Positions 8,346-17,462 of a stretch of 64,000 bases of DNA are shown here, piece after piece. Source of the DNA: Polaribacter sp. Q13 (GTDB lineage Bacteria; Bacteroidota; Bacteroidia; Flavobacteriales; Flavobacteriaceae); the NCBI RefSeq assembly GCF_016858305.2, contig NZ_CP074436.1, forward strand, positions 702,001 through 766,000, read 5' to 3'. Positions within the stretch are counted from its first letter, which is position 1, and each line of letters opens with the position of its first letter. The notes beneath the pieces were generated by a model. That model worked only from the letters and a program-made list of their open reading frames with translations. It did not search any database and was not told the DNA's origin. The translations under genes and the position numbers were made by a program.

Positions 8346-10061
8346 ATGGAAACATCCAACCAATTTCAGCAGTTCGAAAACTTAGAAGCAGAACAGTTAC
8401 CAATTGCCAAAAACAAACTCCATAATTGGACACATTTTGCAGGTCTCTATGCTGCAGAGCATGTGGCCGCCACAGAGTTTGTAATTGGTGCTACTTTTGT
8501 TGCTTTAGGAGCAACTACTAAAGATATTATTTTAGGTTTATTAATTGGTAATATATTGGCTGTTTTAAGTTGGACGTTAATTACATCTCCAATTGCTGTA
8601 GATACTAGATTAAGTTTATACACGTATCTTAATAAAATAGCAGGAGATTCTATGACAAAACTCTATAATTGGGCAAACGTTGTTATTTTTACGGTAATTT
8701 CTGCGGCGATGATTACTGTTTCTTCCACTGCAGTTCGGTTTGCTTTTGATATTCCGGCGCAACTAGATTGGTACCCAACAAATCTTTGGTTTGTTTTAAT
8801 TGTTTTACTTGTTGGTATTGTAGTGGTTGCTATTGCTATATATGGTTTTACTGCAGTATCTAAATTTTCTGCAATTTGTGCGCCTTGGTTATTTGTGATG
8901 TTTATTAGTGGTGCATTTATACTTTTACCAGCACTTTCATTAGATGTTTTAGGTAGAACATTGCCAAGTGGATGGACGGAACTTATAAATTTAGGAGATC
9001 AATCTATTTGGACAGGAGTTAATAGTGATGGAGAACCAGGAATTGGATTACTTGAAGTTATCGGTTTTGCTTGGGCAGCGAATTCAATTACTCACTTTGG
9101 TCTTATTGATATGGCTTTATTTCGTTTTGCTAAAAAGAAATCTTACGGATTAACAACAAGTACAGGAATGATGTTTGGTCATTTTGTAGCTTGGATTTCT
9201 GCAGGAATAATGGGGGCAGGAGCCGCTGTTATTATTGGTAAATCTATTGTAGAATTAGATCCGGGAGATGTTGCTTATTATGCGTTAGGTTGGTCTGGTT
9301 TTGTAATTGTAATTGTAGCAGGTTGGACAACCGCTGTTGCCAATCTTTACAGAGCAGGGTTAGCAGCACAAGCAATTTTTACTAAAACTTCAAGAAAAAA
9401 GACAACCATTATAGTTGGTGTCGTAACCATGGTAGTAGCTTGTTTTCCGTTTGTGTTTTCTCAAATGCTTCCATTATTAACCTATGCAGGTTTATTAGTT
9501 GTACCAGTTGGTAGTATTGTTTTTGCAGAGCATCAAATTTTTCCTAAAATTGGATATACGCGTTATTGGTCTCATTATCGTCAATTAACTTTTAGTACTC
9601 CTGCTATTGCTTCTTGGGCTTTAGGTTTAGTGTTCGGGTTTGGATTAAATGCGTTAAATATAATGTCTTTCTATTATTTATTTATACCAACTTGGATTTT
9701 TACAATTCTTATTTACACCTTTTTAGCAGGACGTTATGGTGCAAAAAATAAATATCCAGAAGAAGAAGAAAAAGAAAGAGTAAGAAATATCAACATTAAA
9801 AAATTTCAAGAACAAAAAGCAGAGAAAGAAGTAGTAGCGGTAAAAGACACAAGTCTTCTTACAAAAGTGTTAAAAATAGTTTCAATGCTTACGTTGCTTA
9901 TTACGCTAGTATTAGCTTGTATTGTTTTATTTGGGAGTGAAACAGAAAATATATATATACAAAATAGAGAACTTTTTTACACCTATGCGTTTGTGTGTAC
10001 TATCATTTATTTTATAACATCAATTTGGGCACTTAAAAGAGGTAATTCTTTAAATAAATAA
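8346..10061 (+). CDS. NCS1-type (cytosine permease-like) transporter
   Basis: This 571-residue membrane protein begins with a cytosolic tail of about 40 residues and then about 12 hydrophobic segments (LYAAEHVAATEFVIGATFVALGA, FVLIVLLVGIVVVAIAIYGF and so on). The early segments and the SxxxxxFG-like loops fit the NCS1/purine-cytosine permease family of cation symporters. After the core, a charged linker (EEEEKERVRN, about residues 473-500) leads to two more hydrophobic segments. NCS1 members normally carry nucleobases, allantoin, hydantoins or thiamine. Here the neighbours are mannitol dehydrogenase and fructokinase and no other carrier is in the operon, so a polyol substrate is inferred. The start is the first ATG, 83 bases after the barrel gene. 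Confidence 0.85.
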   Translation: METSNQFQQFENLEAEQLPIAKNKLHNWTHFAGLYAAEHVAATEFVIGATFVALGATTKDIILGLLIGNILAVLSWTLITSPIAVDTRLSLYTYLNKIAGDSMTKLYNWANVVIFTVISAAMITVSSTAVRFAFDIPAQLDWYPTNLWFVLIVLLVGIVVVAIAIYGFTAVSKFSAICAPWLFVMFISGAFILLPALSLDVLGRTLPSGWTELINLGDQSIWTGVNSDGEPGIGLLEVIGFAWAANSITHFGLIDMALFRFAKKKSYGLTTSTGMMFGHFVAWISAGIMGAGAAVIIGKSIVELDPGDVAYYALGWSGFVIVIVAGWTTAVANLYRAGLAAQAIFTKTSRKKTTIIVGVVTMVVACFPFVFSQMLPLLTYAGLLVVPVGSIVFAEHQIFPKIGYTRYWSHYRQLTFSTPAIASWALGLVFGFGLNALNIMSFYYLFIPTWIFTILIYTFLAGRYGAKNKYPEEEEKERVRNINIKKFQEQKAEKEVVAVKDTSLLTKVLKIVSMLTLLITLVLACIVLFGSETENIYIQNRELFYTYAFVCTIIYFITSIWALKRGNSLNK

Positions 10062-10069
10062 AAAAAATC

Positions 10070-11569
10070 ATGAAAAATATAATTAAATTAAATCAACAGA
10101 ATTTAGCTAAAATTAGTACTAAAATAACTTCACCTTCTTATGATAGAAGCAAGGTTAAAACAGGTATTGTACATGTTGGAATTGGAGGATTTCATAGATC
10201 TCACGAAGCGTTTTATACAGACCAATTATTACAAAATAATTCACAATCCGATTGGGGTATTTGTGGGGTTGCATTGTTAGACTTTGATACCAAAATTTAC
10301 AACATATTAAAAGAGCAAAACGGTTTATATACGTTGGTTATAAAAGAATTAGATGGTTCGTTAACAAAACAAATTATCGGTTCTATGGTAGAAGTTTTAT
10401 TTGCGCCAGAGAGTCCTATAAAAGTCATTGAAAAAATGGCGAGTCCAGATGTTAAAATCATCAGTTTAACCATAACAGAAGGAGGTTATAATTATAATGA
10501 AGCAACGGGTGAATTCAATTTTGAAAACCCTTTAATTCAACATGATTTAGAAACTCCAAGTGCTCCTAAAACTATTTTTGGATATTTAACACAAGCATTA
10601 AAAATGCGTAAAGAAAAAGGTTTGAAAGGAATTACCATTCAATCTTGTGATAATATTCAAGGAAATGGACACATGGCAGAAAAAATGTTGTTGAGTTATG
10701 TAAAAGTAGCAGCACCAAATTTAGTTTCTTGGATTGATGAAAACGTATCGTTTCCGAATGCGATGGTAGATAGAATTACTCCTGCAACATCTGCATTAGA
10801 TATCGAAAAATTAAAAGAAACTTCAGGGATTGATGATGGTTGGCCAGTAGTTTGCGAACCTTTTAAACAATGGGTGATAGAAGATAATTTTGTAGCGGGT
10901 AGACCTGCTTGGGAAACCGTTGGAGCACAGTTTGTAAAAGATGTTGTTCCGTATGAAAAAATGAAATTAAGTTTGCTTAATGCAGGTCATTCTGTATTAG
11001 GTATTTTAGGTGCTTTATACGGTTATTCTACCATAGATGAAGCGGCAAATGATGCAAATATCAGTTCTTTTTTAAGAATATATATGGGGAATGAAGTAAC
11101 TCCAACTTTAGGACATTTAGAAGGTGTAAACCTTAAAAATTATAAGTTTTCATTAATCCAAAGATTTGGGAATATTTATATAAAGGATCAAATTGAAAGA
11201 ATTTGTTCTGAGAGTTCTGCTAAAATTCCAATTTTTATTTTACCTACAGTTTATAATCAATTAGAAAATAATAGAACCGTAAATCATGCTGCTTTTATCA
11301 TTGCTGCTTTTGCTATTTATAGTGTTGGTGTAAATGAAAATGGAGCGCAATTAATAATTAAAGATGCTATGGAAACAGTGTTAACCGAAAAAGCAATTTT
11401 AGCTAGAAATAATCCAGCAGCTTTTTTAGAAATAGAATCAATATTTGGACAACTTAAAAACTCTAAAACATTTTTAGATGCTTATACAGATGCGTATCAA
11501 AATATTGTTAAGAATGGGATAGAGAAGTCTGTGAAAGATATTAATAGTACTATTTTAAATGAAATTTAA
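10070..11569 (+). CDS. mannitol dehydrogenase family protein (polyol 2-dehydrogenase)
   Basis: This 499-residue enzyme belongs to the long-chain mannitol dehydrogenase family, which oxidises a hexitol to a ketose with NAD (mannitol to fructose, for instance) or reduces fructuronate. The nucleotide-binding loop VGIGGFHRSH is at residues 36-45. The active-site motif KxxxxNxxH is KLSLLNAGH, giving Lys299, Asn304 and His307, near Lys295/Asn300/His303 of the Pseudomonas mannitol 2-dehydrogenase. TVGAQFVKDV is also typical. It lies 8 bases after the carrier and directly abuts the kinase gene. Fructokinase as the next gene argues for fructose as the product, so mannitol or another fructose-yielding polyol such as sorbitol is the likely substrate, rather than a uronate. 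Confidence 0.92.
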   Translation: MKNIIKLNQQNLAKISTKITSPSYDRSKVKTGIVHVGIGGFHRSHEAFYTDQLLQNNSQSDWGICGVALLDFDTKIYNILKEQNGLYTLVIKELDGSLTKQIIGSMVEVLFAPESPIKVIEKMASPDVKIISLTITEGGYNYNEATGEFNFENPLIQHDLETPSAPKTIFGYLTQALKMRKEKGLKGITIQSCDNIQGNGHMAEKMLLSYVKVAAPNLVSWIDENVSFPNAMVDRITPATSALDIEKLKETSGIDDGWPVVCEPFKQWVIEDNFVAGRPAWETVGAQFVKDVVPYEKMKLSLLNAGHSVLGILGALYGYSTIDEAANDANISSFLRIYMGNEVTPTLGHLEGVNLKNYKFSLIQRFGNIYIKDQIERICSESSAKIPIFILPTVYNQLENNRTVNHAAFIIAAFAIYSVGVNENGAQLIIKDAMETVLTEKAILARNNPAAFLEIESIFGQLKNSKTFLDAYTDAYQNIVKNGIEKSVKDINSTILNEI

Positions 11570-12460
11570 ATGGCAAATATAACATGTTTTGGCGAGGTGC
11601 TTTGGGATGTGTTTCCAACGCATAAAAAAATAGGAGGAGCTCCTTTAAACGTTGCTGTAAGATTACAATCTTTAGATAATAATGTATACATAATCTCTAG
11701 GGTTGGAGCAGATGATAATGGTCTAAAAATTAAAGAGTTTATTGAGGTAAATAATGTGAATAAAATAGCATTACAAATAGATGAAGAACTAAAAACAGGA
11801 AAAGTAAAAGTAGTATTGGATGGCAAAGGTTGTGCATCTTATGATATTATGTTTCCTAGGGCTTGGGACCAAATAGAATTAACAGAAGGTGCAAAGAAAA
11901 TAGTGAAAGTTTCAGATGCTTTTGTATATGGTAGTTTAGTGGCTAGAAATGAAGTTTCAAGAAATACATTATATGAACTTTTAAAAATAGCAAAATATAA
12001 AATTTTTGATGTGAATTTAAGAGCTCCTTATTATAACATAGAAAGTTTAAGTTATTTAATGAAAGAAGCTAGTTTTATTAAATTTAATGATGATGAAATT
12101 TTTGAAATAGCAGAGACCTTGGGTTACAAAAATGAATCGTTAGAAGAAACCATTAAAACTATAGCAGAGATTACCAATACAAAATCTATTTGTGTTACAA
12201 AAGGTGGAGCAGGAGCAATACTGTATTATAATGATGTATTCTTTTATAATGATGGCTATAAAGTAGAAGTTATAGATACTGTGGGTGCAGGAGATTCTTT
12301 TTTAGCTTCTTTAATAAATAAATTGTTAAAAGAGGTTGCTCCACAAGATGCATTAGATTTTGCAAGTGCTGTAGGTGCTATTGTTGCCAGTAGTGAAGGA
12401 GCAAATCCGGAAATTAAAGAAAGCGATATTTTAGATTTTATGGAACAAAAAACTGTGTAA
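11570..12460 (+). CDS. PfkB-family fructokinase
   Basis: This 296-residue carbohydrate kinase should phosphorylate fructose made by the adjacent dehydrogenase. The N-terminal signature GGAPLNVAVRLQSL is at residues 22-35, and the C-terminal signature DTVGAGDSF (236-244) includes the catalytic base Asp242. The short N-terminus GEVLWDVFP is typical of fructokinases in the ScrK/CscK branch rather than ribokinase or KDG kinase. Its ATG follows the stop of the dehydrogenase with no gap, implying translational coupling. It is the last gene of the operon and is followed by a terminator. Confidence 0.92.
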   Translation: MANITCFGEVLWDVFPTHKKIGGAPLNVAVRLQSLDNNVYIISRVGADDNGLKIKEFIEVNNVNKIALQIDEELKTGKVKVVLDGKGCASYDIMFPRAWDQIELTEGAKKIVKVSDAFVYGSLVARNEVSRNTLYELLKIAKYKIFDVNLRAPYYNIESLSYLMKEASFIKFNDDEIFEIAETLGYKNESLEETIKTIAEITNTKSICVTKGGAGAILYYNDVFFYNDGYKVEVIDTVGAGDSFLASLINKLLKEVAPQDALDFASAVGAIVASSEGANPEIKESDILDFMEQKTV

Positions 12461-12485
12461 AATTTAATGATACATTAATATATTG

Positions 12486-12521
12486 AAAAAGTTTCGTAAT
12501 TTATTACGAAGCTTTTTTTTT
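12486..12521 (+). terminator. bidirectional terminator after the polyol operon
   Basis: A stem of about 13 bp with one G-U pair (AAAAGTTTCGTAA with TTACGAAGCTTTT) ends in a run of eight or more Ts, with As on the other side. It lies between the convergent kinase and EamA genes. Confidence 0.82.
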
Positions 12522-12524
12522 AGT

Positions 12525-13424
12525 TTAAGAATATAAGATTAAAAATACACCCAATAGAATACCAAATAAAGGAACCAACTTTTTACGCTTATTTTTTTCC
12601 TTAAATAGCAATCCACCAACGACCACTGCAATTATAATCTGACTTCTTTTTATGGCTGATAATAGCATAATTAAAGCATCAGGGTCTTGTAGTGCCTTAA
12701 AATAAAAGTAATCTGCTGTTTGTAATAAGATTCCGACAGCAGGTATAGACCATCTAAATTTAAAAGCTTTTCTTTTATCAGCATACGGAAACCATGTAAT
12801 AGATAAAATGATTAACAATATTAGAATGGTGTAAAAACAAAACCAAAATTGTAATGTTTGCGGGTTTAAAGTTAAAGTCTGAATTAGAAATTTATCATAC
12901 AAACCACTAGAAGCACCTAAAAAGGTAGCTGCGATAATCGCGAAAATCCATTTATTCCTTTTAAAATTGATACCCTCTTTTTTTCCTATTTTAGAATATA
13001 ATAAGACAGATAGAATAATAAGGAAGAAACCAATCCATTGTAAGAAGTTTGGTTTTTCTTGATAAATAAAAATAGCACCTATAAAAGTAAAAAATGGTCC
13101 TGCAGATCTAATAGGAGTAACAATAGTAATTGGTAAATGCTTTAATGCTTGGTAAGCTAAAACCCAGGAAGCGGCCATAATCATCGATTTTATAAAAATG
13201 AACCCATGGGTACTCCAAGAAATACTTGTAATGTAGAAACCTATTTTTTGCATGTATTCAGGATTCCACAGAGAACCTAAGTAGAAGGGAAGTATCAATA
13301 AAAACCCAGCCGAAATAGTACCTAGTAATACCGGAAATACTTCATTGCCTTGTACGGCATGTTTTTTACATAAATTGTGTAACCCTAAAAATAACGCCGC
13401 TAAAAGTCCTAAGTACATCCACAT
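12525..13424 (-). CDS. EamA/DMT-type transporter
   Basis: The protein has about 299 residues from the ATG at 13424 and about ten hydrophobic segments arranged as two EamA repeats. The first covers GLLAALFLGLHNL to LSVLLYSKIG, the second IFAIIAATFLGASSGLYDKF to LFGILLGVFLILYS. This is the drug/metabolite transporter fold; substrates in the family range from amino acids to sugars and cannot be assigned here. The open frame begins 9 codons earlier at a TTG (13451), but the ATG at 13424, or a second at 13418, places the first membrane segment at the N-terminus as usual. It stands alone, convergent with the polyol operon, and appears unrelated to it. Confidence 0.82.
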   Translation of the reverse strand: MWMYLGLLAALFLGLHNLCKKHAVQGNEVFPVLLGTISAGFLLILPFYLGSLWNPEYMQKIGFYITSISWSTHGFIFIKSMIMAASWVLAYQALKHLPITIVTPIRSAGPFFTFIGAIFIYQEKPNFLQWIGFFLIILSVLLYSKIGKKEGINFKRNKWIFAIIAATFLGASSGLYDKFLIQTLTLNPQTLQFWFCFYTILILLIILSITWFPYADKRKAFKFRWSIPAVGILLQTADYFYFKALQDPDALIMLLSAIKRSQIIIAVVVGGLLFKEKNKRKKLVPLFGILLGVFLILYS

Positions 13425-13451
13425 AATGCGCGCGAAGATACTAGAAAGCAA

Positions 13452-13896
13452 AAAATAGGAGATTGTAAATAGTTACTATTTTTTTTAAAATAAAATTATT
13501 AGTTTATTTAGGAGTTACTTGGTTGATAAACAGCTTTATATTTTTATTTTGGTTTGGACATAATTTTTGTTTACATTTTTAAATACACTTTTTATTACTT
13601 TTTTAGGATAAATATCCATACCTTTTCTAGGTGTTTCTGTAAATAGTCTAAAAATAAACGGTTCTATTGAATGTCGTTATTAAAATTATATGGATACAGA
13701 TTTTAATATTTATTAAAAAATAACAGGAAAAAAACATTTAAACAATTACTTAATTGAAAATATGATAATGTTTTTTTGCGATTATTGTAATTAATTAAAA
13801 GGAATAAAATTATTATTGTAATAATCATAACATATTTCAAAAAAGTTTACTTTTTTCATAAAAGTAATTTATATTTACTAAAAAAAATTATAAGAT
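13452..13896. other. AT-rich intergenic region, nothing recognised
   Basis: These 445 bases separate the divergent EamA and ATP-grasp genes. They are very AT-rich and hold no open frame, clear palindrome or exact TAnnTTTG box. TATATTTA at 13870-13877 is a near match to the -7 box and lies 19 bases before the TTG start of the ATP-grasp gene. Confidence 0.5.
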
Positions 13897-15363
13897 TTGA
13901 AGGAAACTACAACATTGCCGCTATTTTCAACTTACGAATTAGATTCTAGATTTTATGATGAGCTCTTTAAGGGTAATAATGAAATAAGGGAGGTTTATAA
14001 AACTTTATATAATTTATTTGGTTCATACTCTGTAACCGAATTCGATCGCTTAAACAAACAAGCTAAAGATTCGTTTTTTAATCTTGGAATAACATTTCAA
14101 GTGTATGGAGAAAAAGAGGTGAAAGAAAAGATTTTTCCTTTTGATTTATTTCCAAGAATTATCAATAATAAAGAATGGACTACTATAGAAAAAGGAGTAT
14201 TGCAACGAAGTAAAGCTTTAAATCTTTTTCTTTGGGATGTTTATCATGATCAAAAAATTATAAATCAAGGTATAGTTCCCAGAGATTTAATTGAATCTTC
14301 TGTAAACTTTTTACCTCAAATGATAGGATTAGATCCACCTGGTGGAATTTACAATCATATTTCTGGTACAGATTTAATTAAACATTCTGATGGAGATTAT
14401 TATGTTTTAGAAGATAATATTAGATGCCCTTCTGGTGTAAGTTATGTTATTGGTAATAGAAATGCTGTAAAACATTCGTTGTTTGGTGTTTTTAATCAAT
14501 ATAATGCACATACGGTAGTAGATTATGGCGCCAAATTATTAGAAACTATGGAGTCTGTAAAGCCACCAGGAGTAGATGCTCCGGTTTGCGTTATTATAAC
14601 TCCGGGTGTATATAACTCTGCCTATTACGAGCATTCTTTCTTAGCAAAACAAATGGGAGTCGGTTTAGTAGAAGGAAGAGATTTATTTGTAGAAAATGGT
14701 TTTGTGTATATGAGAACCATATACGGACCCGAAAAAGTAGATGTAATTTACAGAAGAATAGATGATTTATTTATAGATCCATTAGTGTTTAAAAAGGATT
14801 CTATGCTTGGGGTACCTGGTTTGTTTTCTGTGTATCTAAAAGGAAATGTAACTTTAGTAAATGCCCCCGGAACAGGTGTGGCAGATGATAAGGCGGTATA
14901 TACGTATATGCCAGAAATTATTAAATACTATTTAGATGAAGAGCCTATTTTAAACAACGTACACACGTATCATTGTAGTAGAAAAGAGGAGTTAAAGTAT
15001 GTATTAGAAAACATTGATAAACTGGTTGTAAAACCTGTAGATGAATCTGGAGGTTATGGTATTTCTATTGGTAGTAAGCTAACTAAAGAAGAAATAGAAA
15101 CTGTTAAGAAAACCATTTTGGCAGAACCTAGAAAATATATTGCTCAACCGATAATGTCATTATCTACACACCCAACATATATAGATGAAAATGAATCATT
15201 TGAGTCTAGACATGTAGATTTAAGAACTTTTACTTTGTTAGGAAAAGATACCGATTTTGTCTTAAAAGGAGGGTTGACTAGGGTAGCGCTTAAAAAAGGA
15301 AATTTAGTTGTAAATTCATCTCAAGGTGGCGGATCAAAAGACACTTGGGTTTTAAAAAAATAA
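13897..15363 (+). CDS. circularly permuted ATP-grasp protein (DUF404/DUF407), set A
   Basis: This 488-residue protein matches the circularly permuted ATP-grasp family: an N-terminal segment ending FFNLGITFQVYGE, a central block GDYYVLEDNIRCPSGVSYVIGNR, then VVKPVDESGGYGISIG and the C-terminal RHVDLRTFTL...GGLTRVALKKGNL. Published comparative work groups it with alpha-E, transglutaminase and DUF2126 proteins as a putative peptide-modifying amidoligase system. The only start in frame is TTG at 13897, since a stop lies two codons upstream and no early ATG or GTG exists. The alpha-E gene follows 6 bases later. A second version of both domains, fused in one protein, is encoded on the opposite strand at 17463-20033. 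Confidence 0.9.
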   Translation: MKETTTLPLFSTYELDSRFYDELFKGNNEIREVYKTLYNLFGSYSVTEFDRLNKQAKDSFFNLGITFQVYGEKEVKEKIFPFDLFPRIINNKEWTTIEKGVLQRSKALNLFLWDVYHDQKIINQGIVPRDLIESSVNFLPQMIGLDPPGGIYNHISGTDLIKHSDGDYYVLEDNIRCPSGVSYVIGNRNAVKHSLFGVFNQYNAHTVVDYGAKLLETMESVKPPGVDAPVCVIITPGVYNSAYYEHSFLAKQMGVGLVEGRDLFVENGFVYMRTIYGPEKVDVIYRRIDDLFIDPLVFKKDSMLGVPGLFSVYLKGNVTLVNAPGTGVADDKAVYTYMPEIIKYYLDEEPILNNVHTYHCSRKEELKYVLENIDKLVVKPVDESGGYGISIGSKLTKEEIETVKKTILAEPRKYIAQPIMSLSTHPTYIDENESFESRHVDLRTFTLLGKDTDFVLKGGLTRVALKKGNLVVNSSQGGGSKDTWVLKK

Positions 15364-15369
15364 AAAAAT

Positions 15370-16389
15370 ATGTTAGCAAGAGTAGCCAATAACCTTTTTT
15401 GGATGGGAAGATATATTGAACGTTCAGAACACCTAGCACGGTTTTTAAGTGTCAATTATTTTTCTTCATTAGACGCACCAGATGAATTATCGCAATCTAG
15501 ACAGTTTGTATTAAGATCTGCCATGTATATGTCTGCAAATGAAATTATAGATGCAGATATTACGTTAGAAGAAGAAGGTGTTTTGTTTAATGTTGGTCTA
15601 AATTTAGAACAACCTTATTCTATTATTAACACGTTTATTAATGCACATGAAAATGCAAGAAGTTCTAGAGATTTAATTTCTACAGAATTATTTGAAGGGA
15701 TCAATAGAATTAATCATAATCTAAAAGACTATCCAATAGAGAAATTTGTAAAAAGTGGTTTGTATGAGTTTACTACCATGGTTACACAATCTACTGCAGA
15801 GGTTAGGAGTAAAATTAAAGGAACACTTTTGCACGACGAGGTCTACGCAATTATTATGTTAGGTGTTAATTTAGAAAGAGCTATACAGGTGTCTAGAATA
15901 ATAAATTCTAAATTAAGTGATGCAGCTGCGGCTAAAGTAATTTATGGTGATGATTCTGATGGTAGTTACCAATGGTCTACGCTCTTGAAATGTGTATCTA
16001 CTTATGATATGATGCGTCGTTTTTATAAAAAAACACCTTCTAGAAAATCGTCTTTAGAGTTTATTATTTTAAATGAAGAATGTCCAAGATCTATAAAAAA
16101 TTGTTTAACTCAAATTTATAAATACATTTGTATAATTTCTAAAAATAGAGAAATCAAGAATGATTCTGCAGCATTTTTAATTGGAAAAATGAAATCTGAT
16201 TTTGAGTATAAATTAATTACTGACATTGAAGATGATATGGAAGTCTTTATTGCAGACTTAATAGAAAAATTAGTTTTAATTGCAGAAAAACTTGAAGATA
16301 ATTATTTTGATATTTCAGATAGCATTGCAGCAATAGAGGAAGTAGTTAAGGAAAAACCTAAAACTAAATTACAAAAGCAAAAACAATAA
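15370..16389 (+). CDS. alpha-E domain protein (DUF403), set A
   Basis: This 339-residue, almost entirely helical protein begins with the family signature MLARVANNLFWMGRYIERSEHLAR. Alpha-E domains nearly always occur beside or fused to the permuted ATP-grasp domain and probably act as its partner or regulator; no catalytic residues are established. The C-terminus ends in a Lys/Gln-rich tail (KEKPKTKLQKQKQ). The start 6 bases after the ATP-grasp stop implies a two-gene operon. It is convergent with the second set of the same system and is separated from it by a perfect palindrome. Confidence 0.9.
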   Translation: MLARVANNLFWMGRYIERSEHLARFLSVNYFSSLDAPDELSQSRQFVLRSAMYMSANEIIDADITLEEEGVLFNVGLNLEQPYSIINTFINAHENARSSRDLISTELFEGINRINHNLKDYPIEKFVKSGLYEFTTMVTQSTAEVRSKIKGTLLHDEVYAIIMLGVNLERAIQVSRIINSKLSDAAAAKVIYGDDSDGSYQWSTLLKCVSTYDMMRRFYKKTPSRKSSLEFIILNEECPRSIKNCLTQIYKYICIISKNREIKNDSAAFLIGKMKSDFEYKLITDIEDDMEVFIADLIEKLVLIAEKLEDNYFDISDSIAAIEEVVKEKPKTKLQKQKQ

Positions 16390-16411
16390 ATTTAGATATA
16401 ATTATTTAATT

Positions 16412-16461
16412 CAAATAGAAAGACCTTAAAGAATTTAAATTCTTTAAGGTCTTTCTATTTG
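16412..16461. terminator. perfect 50-bp palindrome, probable bidirectional terminator
   Basis: The 25-base arms 16412-16436 and 16437-16461 are exactly complementary with no spacer. The arms include an AGACCTTAAAG core flanked by AT-rich ends. It lies between two convergent operons, where it can end transcripts from both sides, although no long T run follows the stem. It is longer and cleaner than the other terminators in the window. Confidence 0.7.
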
Positions 16462-16528
16462 GTATTATGTTCTTCTGAGCAAACAAAGTTTTTTACATCA
16501 ATTGAATATTAAAATAACTTTGAAAGGA

Positions 16529-17461
16529 TTAAGATTGAGTTTGAGACTGAGACTGAGATTGAGTTAAATTTGTTTTAGCTGGTCTTAAATCTACAGAAAC
16601 ATCCATTGTATTTTTACCAGTACTGTAAATAACTCCTTTTAAAGGAGGAACATCGTAGTAATCTCTACCATGAGCAACCACAATATGTTGGTTTTTTGGT
16701 ATTTGATTGTTGGTAGGGTCAAAATCTACCCACCCTAAAGTTGGTATAAAGACAGAAAACCAAGCATGTGAAGCATCTGTACCAATCAACTTTTCTTTTC
16801 CTTCTGGGGCTAAAGTTTCTATGTATCCACTTACATATCTTGCAGGTAATCCCATAGATCTTACACAAGCAATAGCAATTTGAGCAAAATCTTGACAAAC
16901 CCCTTTTTTCTCTTTCATTACCTCTTTTAAAGGTGTTGCAATGTTTGTAAAACCAGAAACAAAATCGAAATCTGTAAAAATACGTTCCATTAATTCATAT
17001 GAAGCGTCATACAAAGATCTTTCTGGCTTAAAAGAAACCAAAGCGTATTCTTTAATTACAGCACTCATATCAAAAATTAAGGGAGAACCTAAAACAAATT
17101 GTCTTGCTTCAATGATGTCTGGTTGTATTCCTTTTAATAATTTTAAAGCTTCCTCAATAGTAACTTTTTTTCCTTCAATTAAATTTTCACCCTCTATTTG
17201 CAAGTTATAGTCTCTAGAAACTTTACTACGCGCAATTACAATTAATTCATCATGATTTTGCTGAATAGAAAAACGAGTAACTGTGTTTCCAAAGAAATCG
17301 AGTCTTTCTGAAATATCTGTAGGTGTAGGTGTTATTTCTAATGAATATTCTAAAACCGTTTGTCCTTTAAAAGTTTTAGGTTTTAAAGTGGTTAAATTAT
17401 GACAAAAAGAAGCTCCATTTTCATAACTATATTTTGTTTTATGCCAAAGATCAAAAATCAT
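16529..17461 (-). CDS. transglutaminase-like cysteine protein, set B
   Basis: This 310-residue protein has the transglutaminase N-terminal beta domain (WHKTKYSYENGASFCHNLTTLKP) and the papain-like core with Cys189 (KKGVCQDFA), His232 (DASHAWF) and Asp248 (DFDPTNN) as the expected triad. Bacterial members act as proteases or amidases more often than as cross-linkers. In the ATP-grasp/alpha-E system such proteins are proposed to cleave or transfer the peptide tag. No signal peptide is seen, so it should be cytoplasmic. The C-terminal tail is a low-complexity SQSQSQTQS stretch. It begins 1 base after the ATP-grasp/alpha-E fusion gene and is the last gene of that operon. Confidence 0.9.
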   Translation of the reverse strand: MIFDLWHKTKYSYENGASFCHNLTTLKPKTFKGQTVLEYSLEITPTPTDISERLDFFGNTVTRFSIQQNHDELIVIARSKVSRDYNLQIEGENLIEGKKVTIEEALKLLKGIQPDIIEARQFVLGSPLIFDMSAVIKEYALVSFKPERSLYDASYELMERIFTDFDFVSGFTNIATPLKEVMKEKKGVCQDFAQIAIACVRSMGLPARYVSGYIETLAPEGKEKLIGTDASHAWFSVFIPTLGWVDFDPTNNQIPKNQHIVVAHGRDYYDVPPLKGVIYSTGKNTMDVSVDLRPAKTNLTQSQSQSQTQS

Positions 17462-17462
17462 A

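Noticed and set aside
11566..11826. Minus-strand frame of 86 codons over the fructokinase start
   Set aside because: It lies wholly within the antisense of a well-supported gene and has no family features. The same applies to the other short antisense frames across the window, which are shadows.
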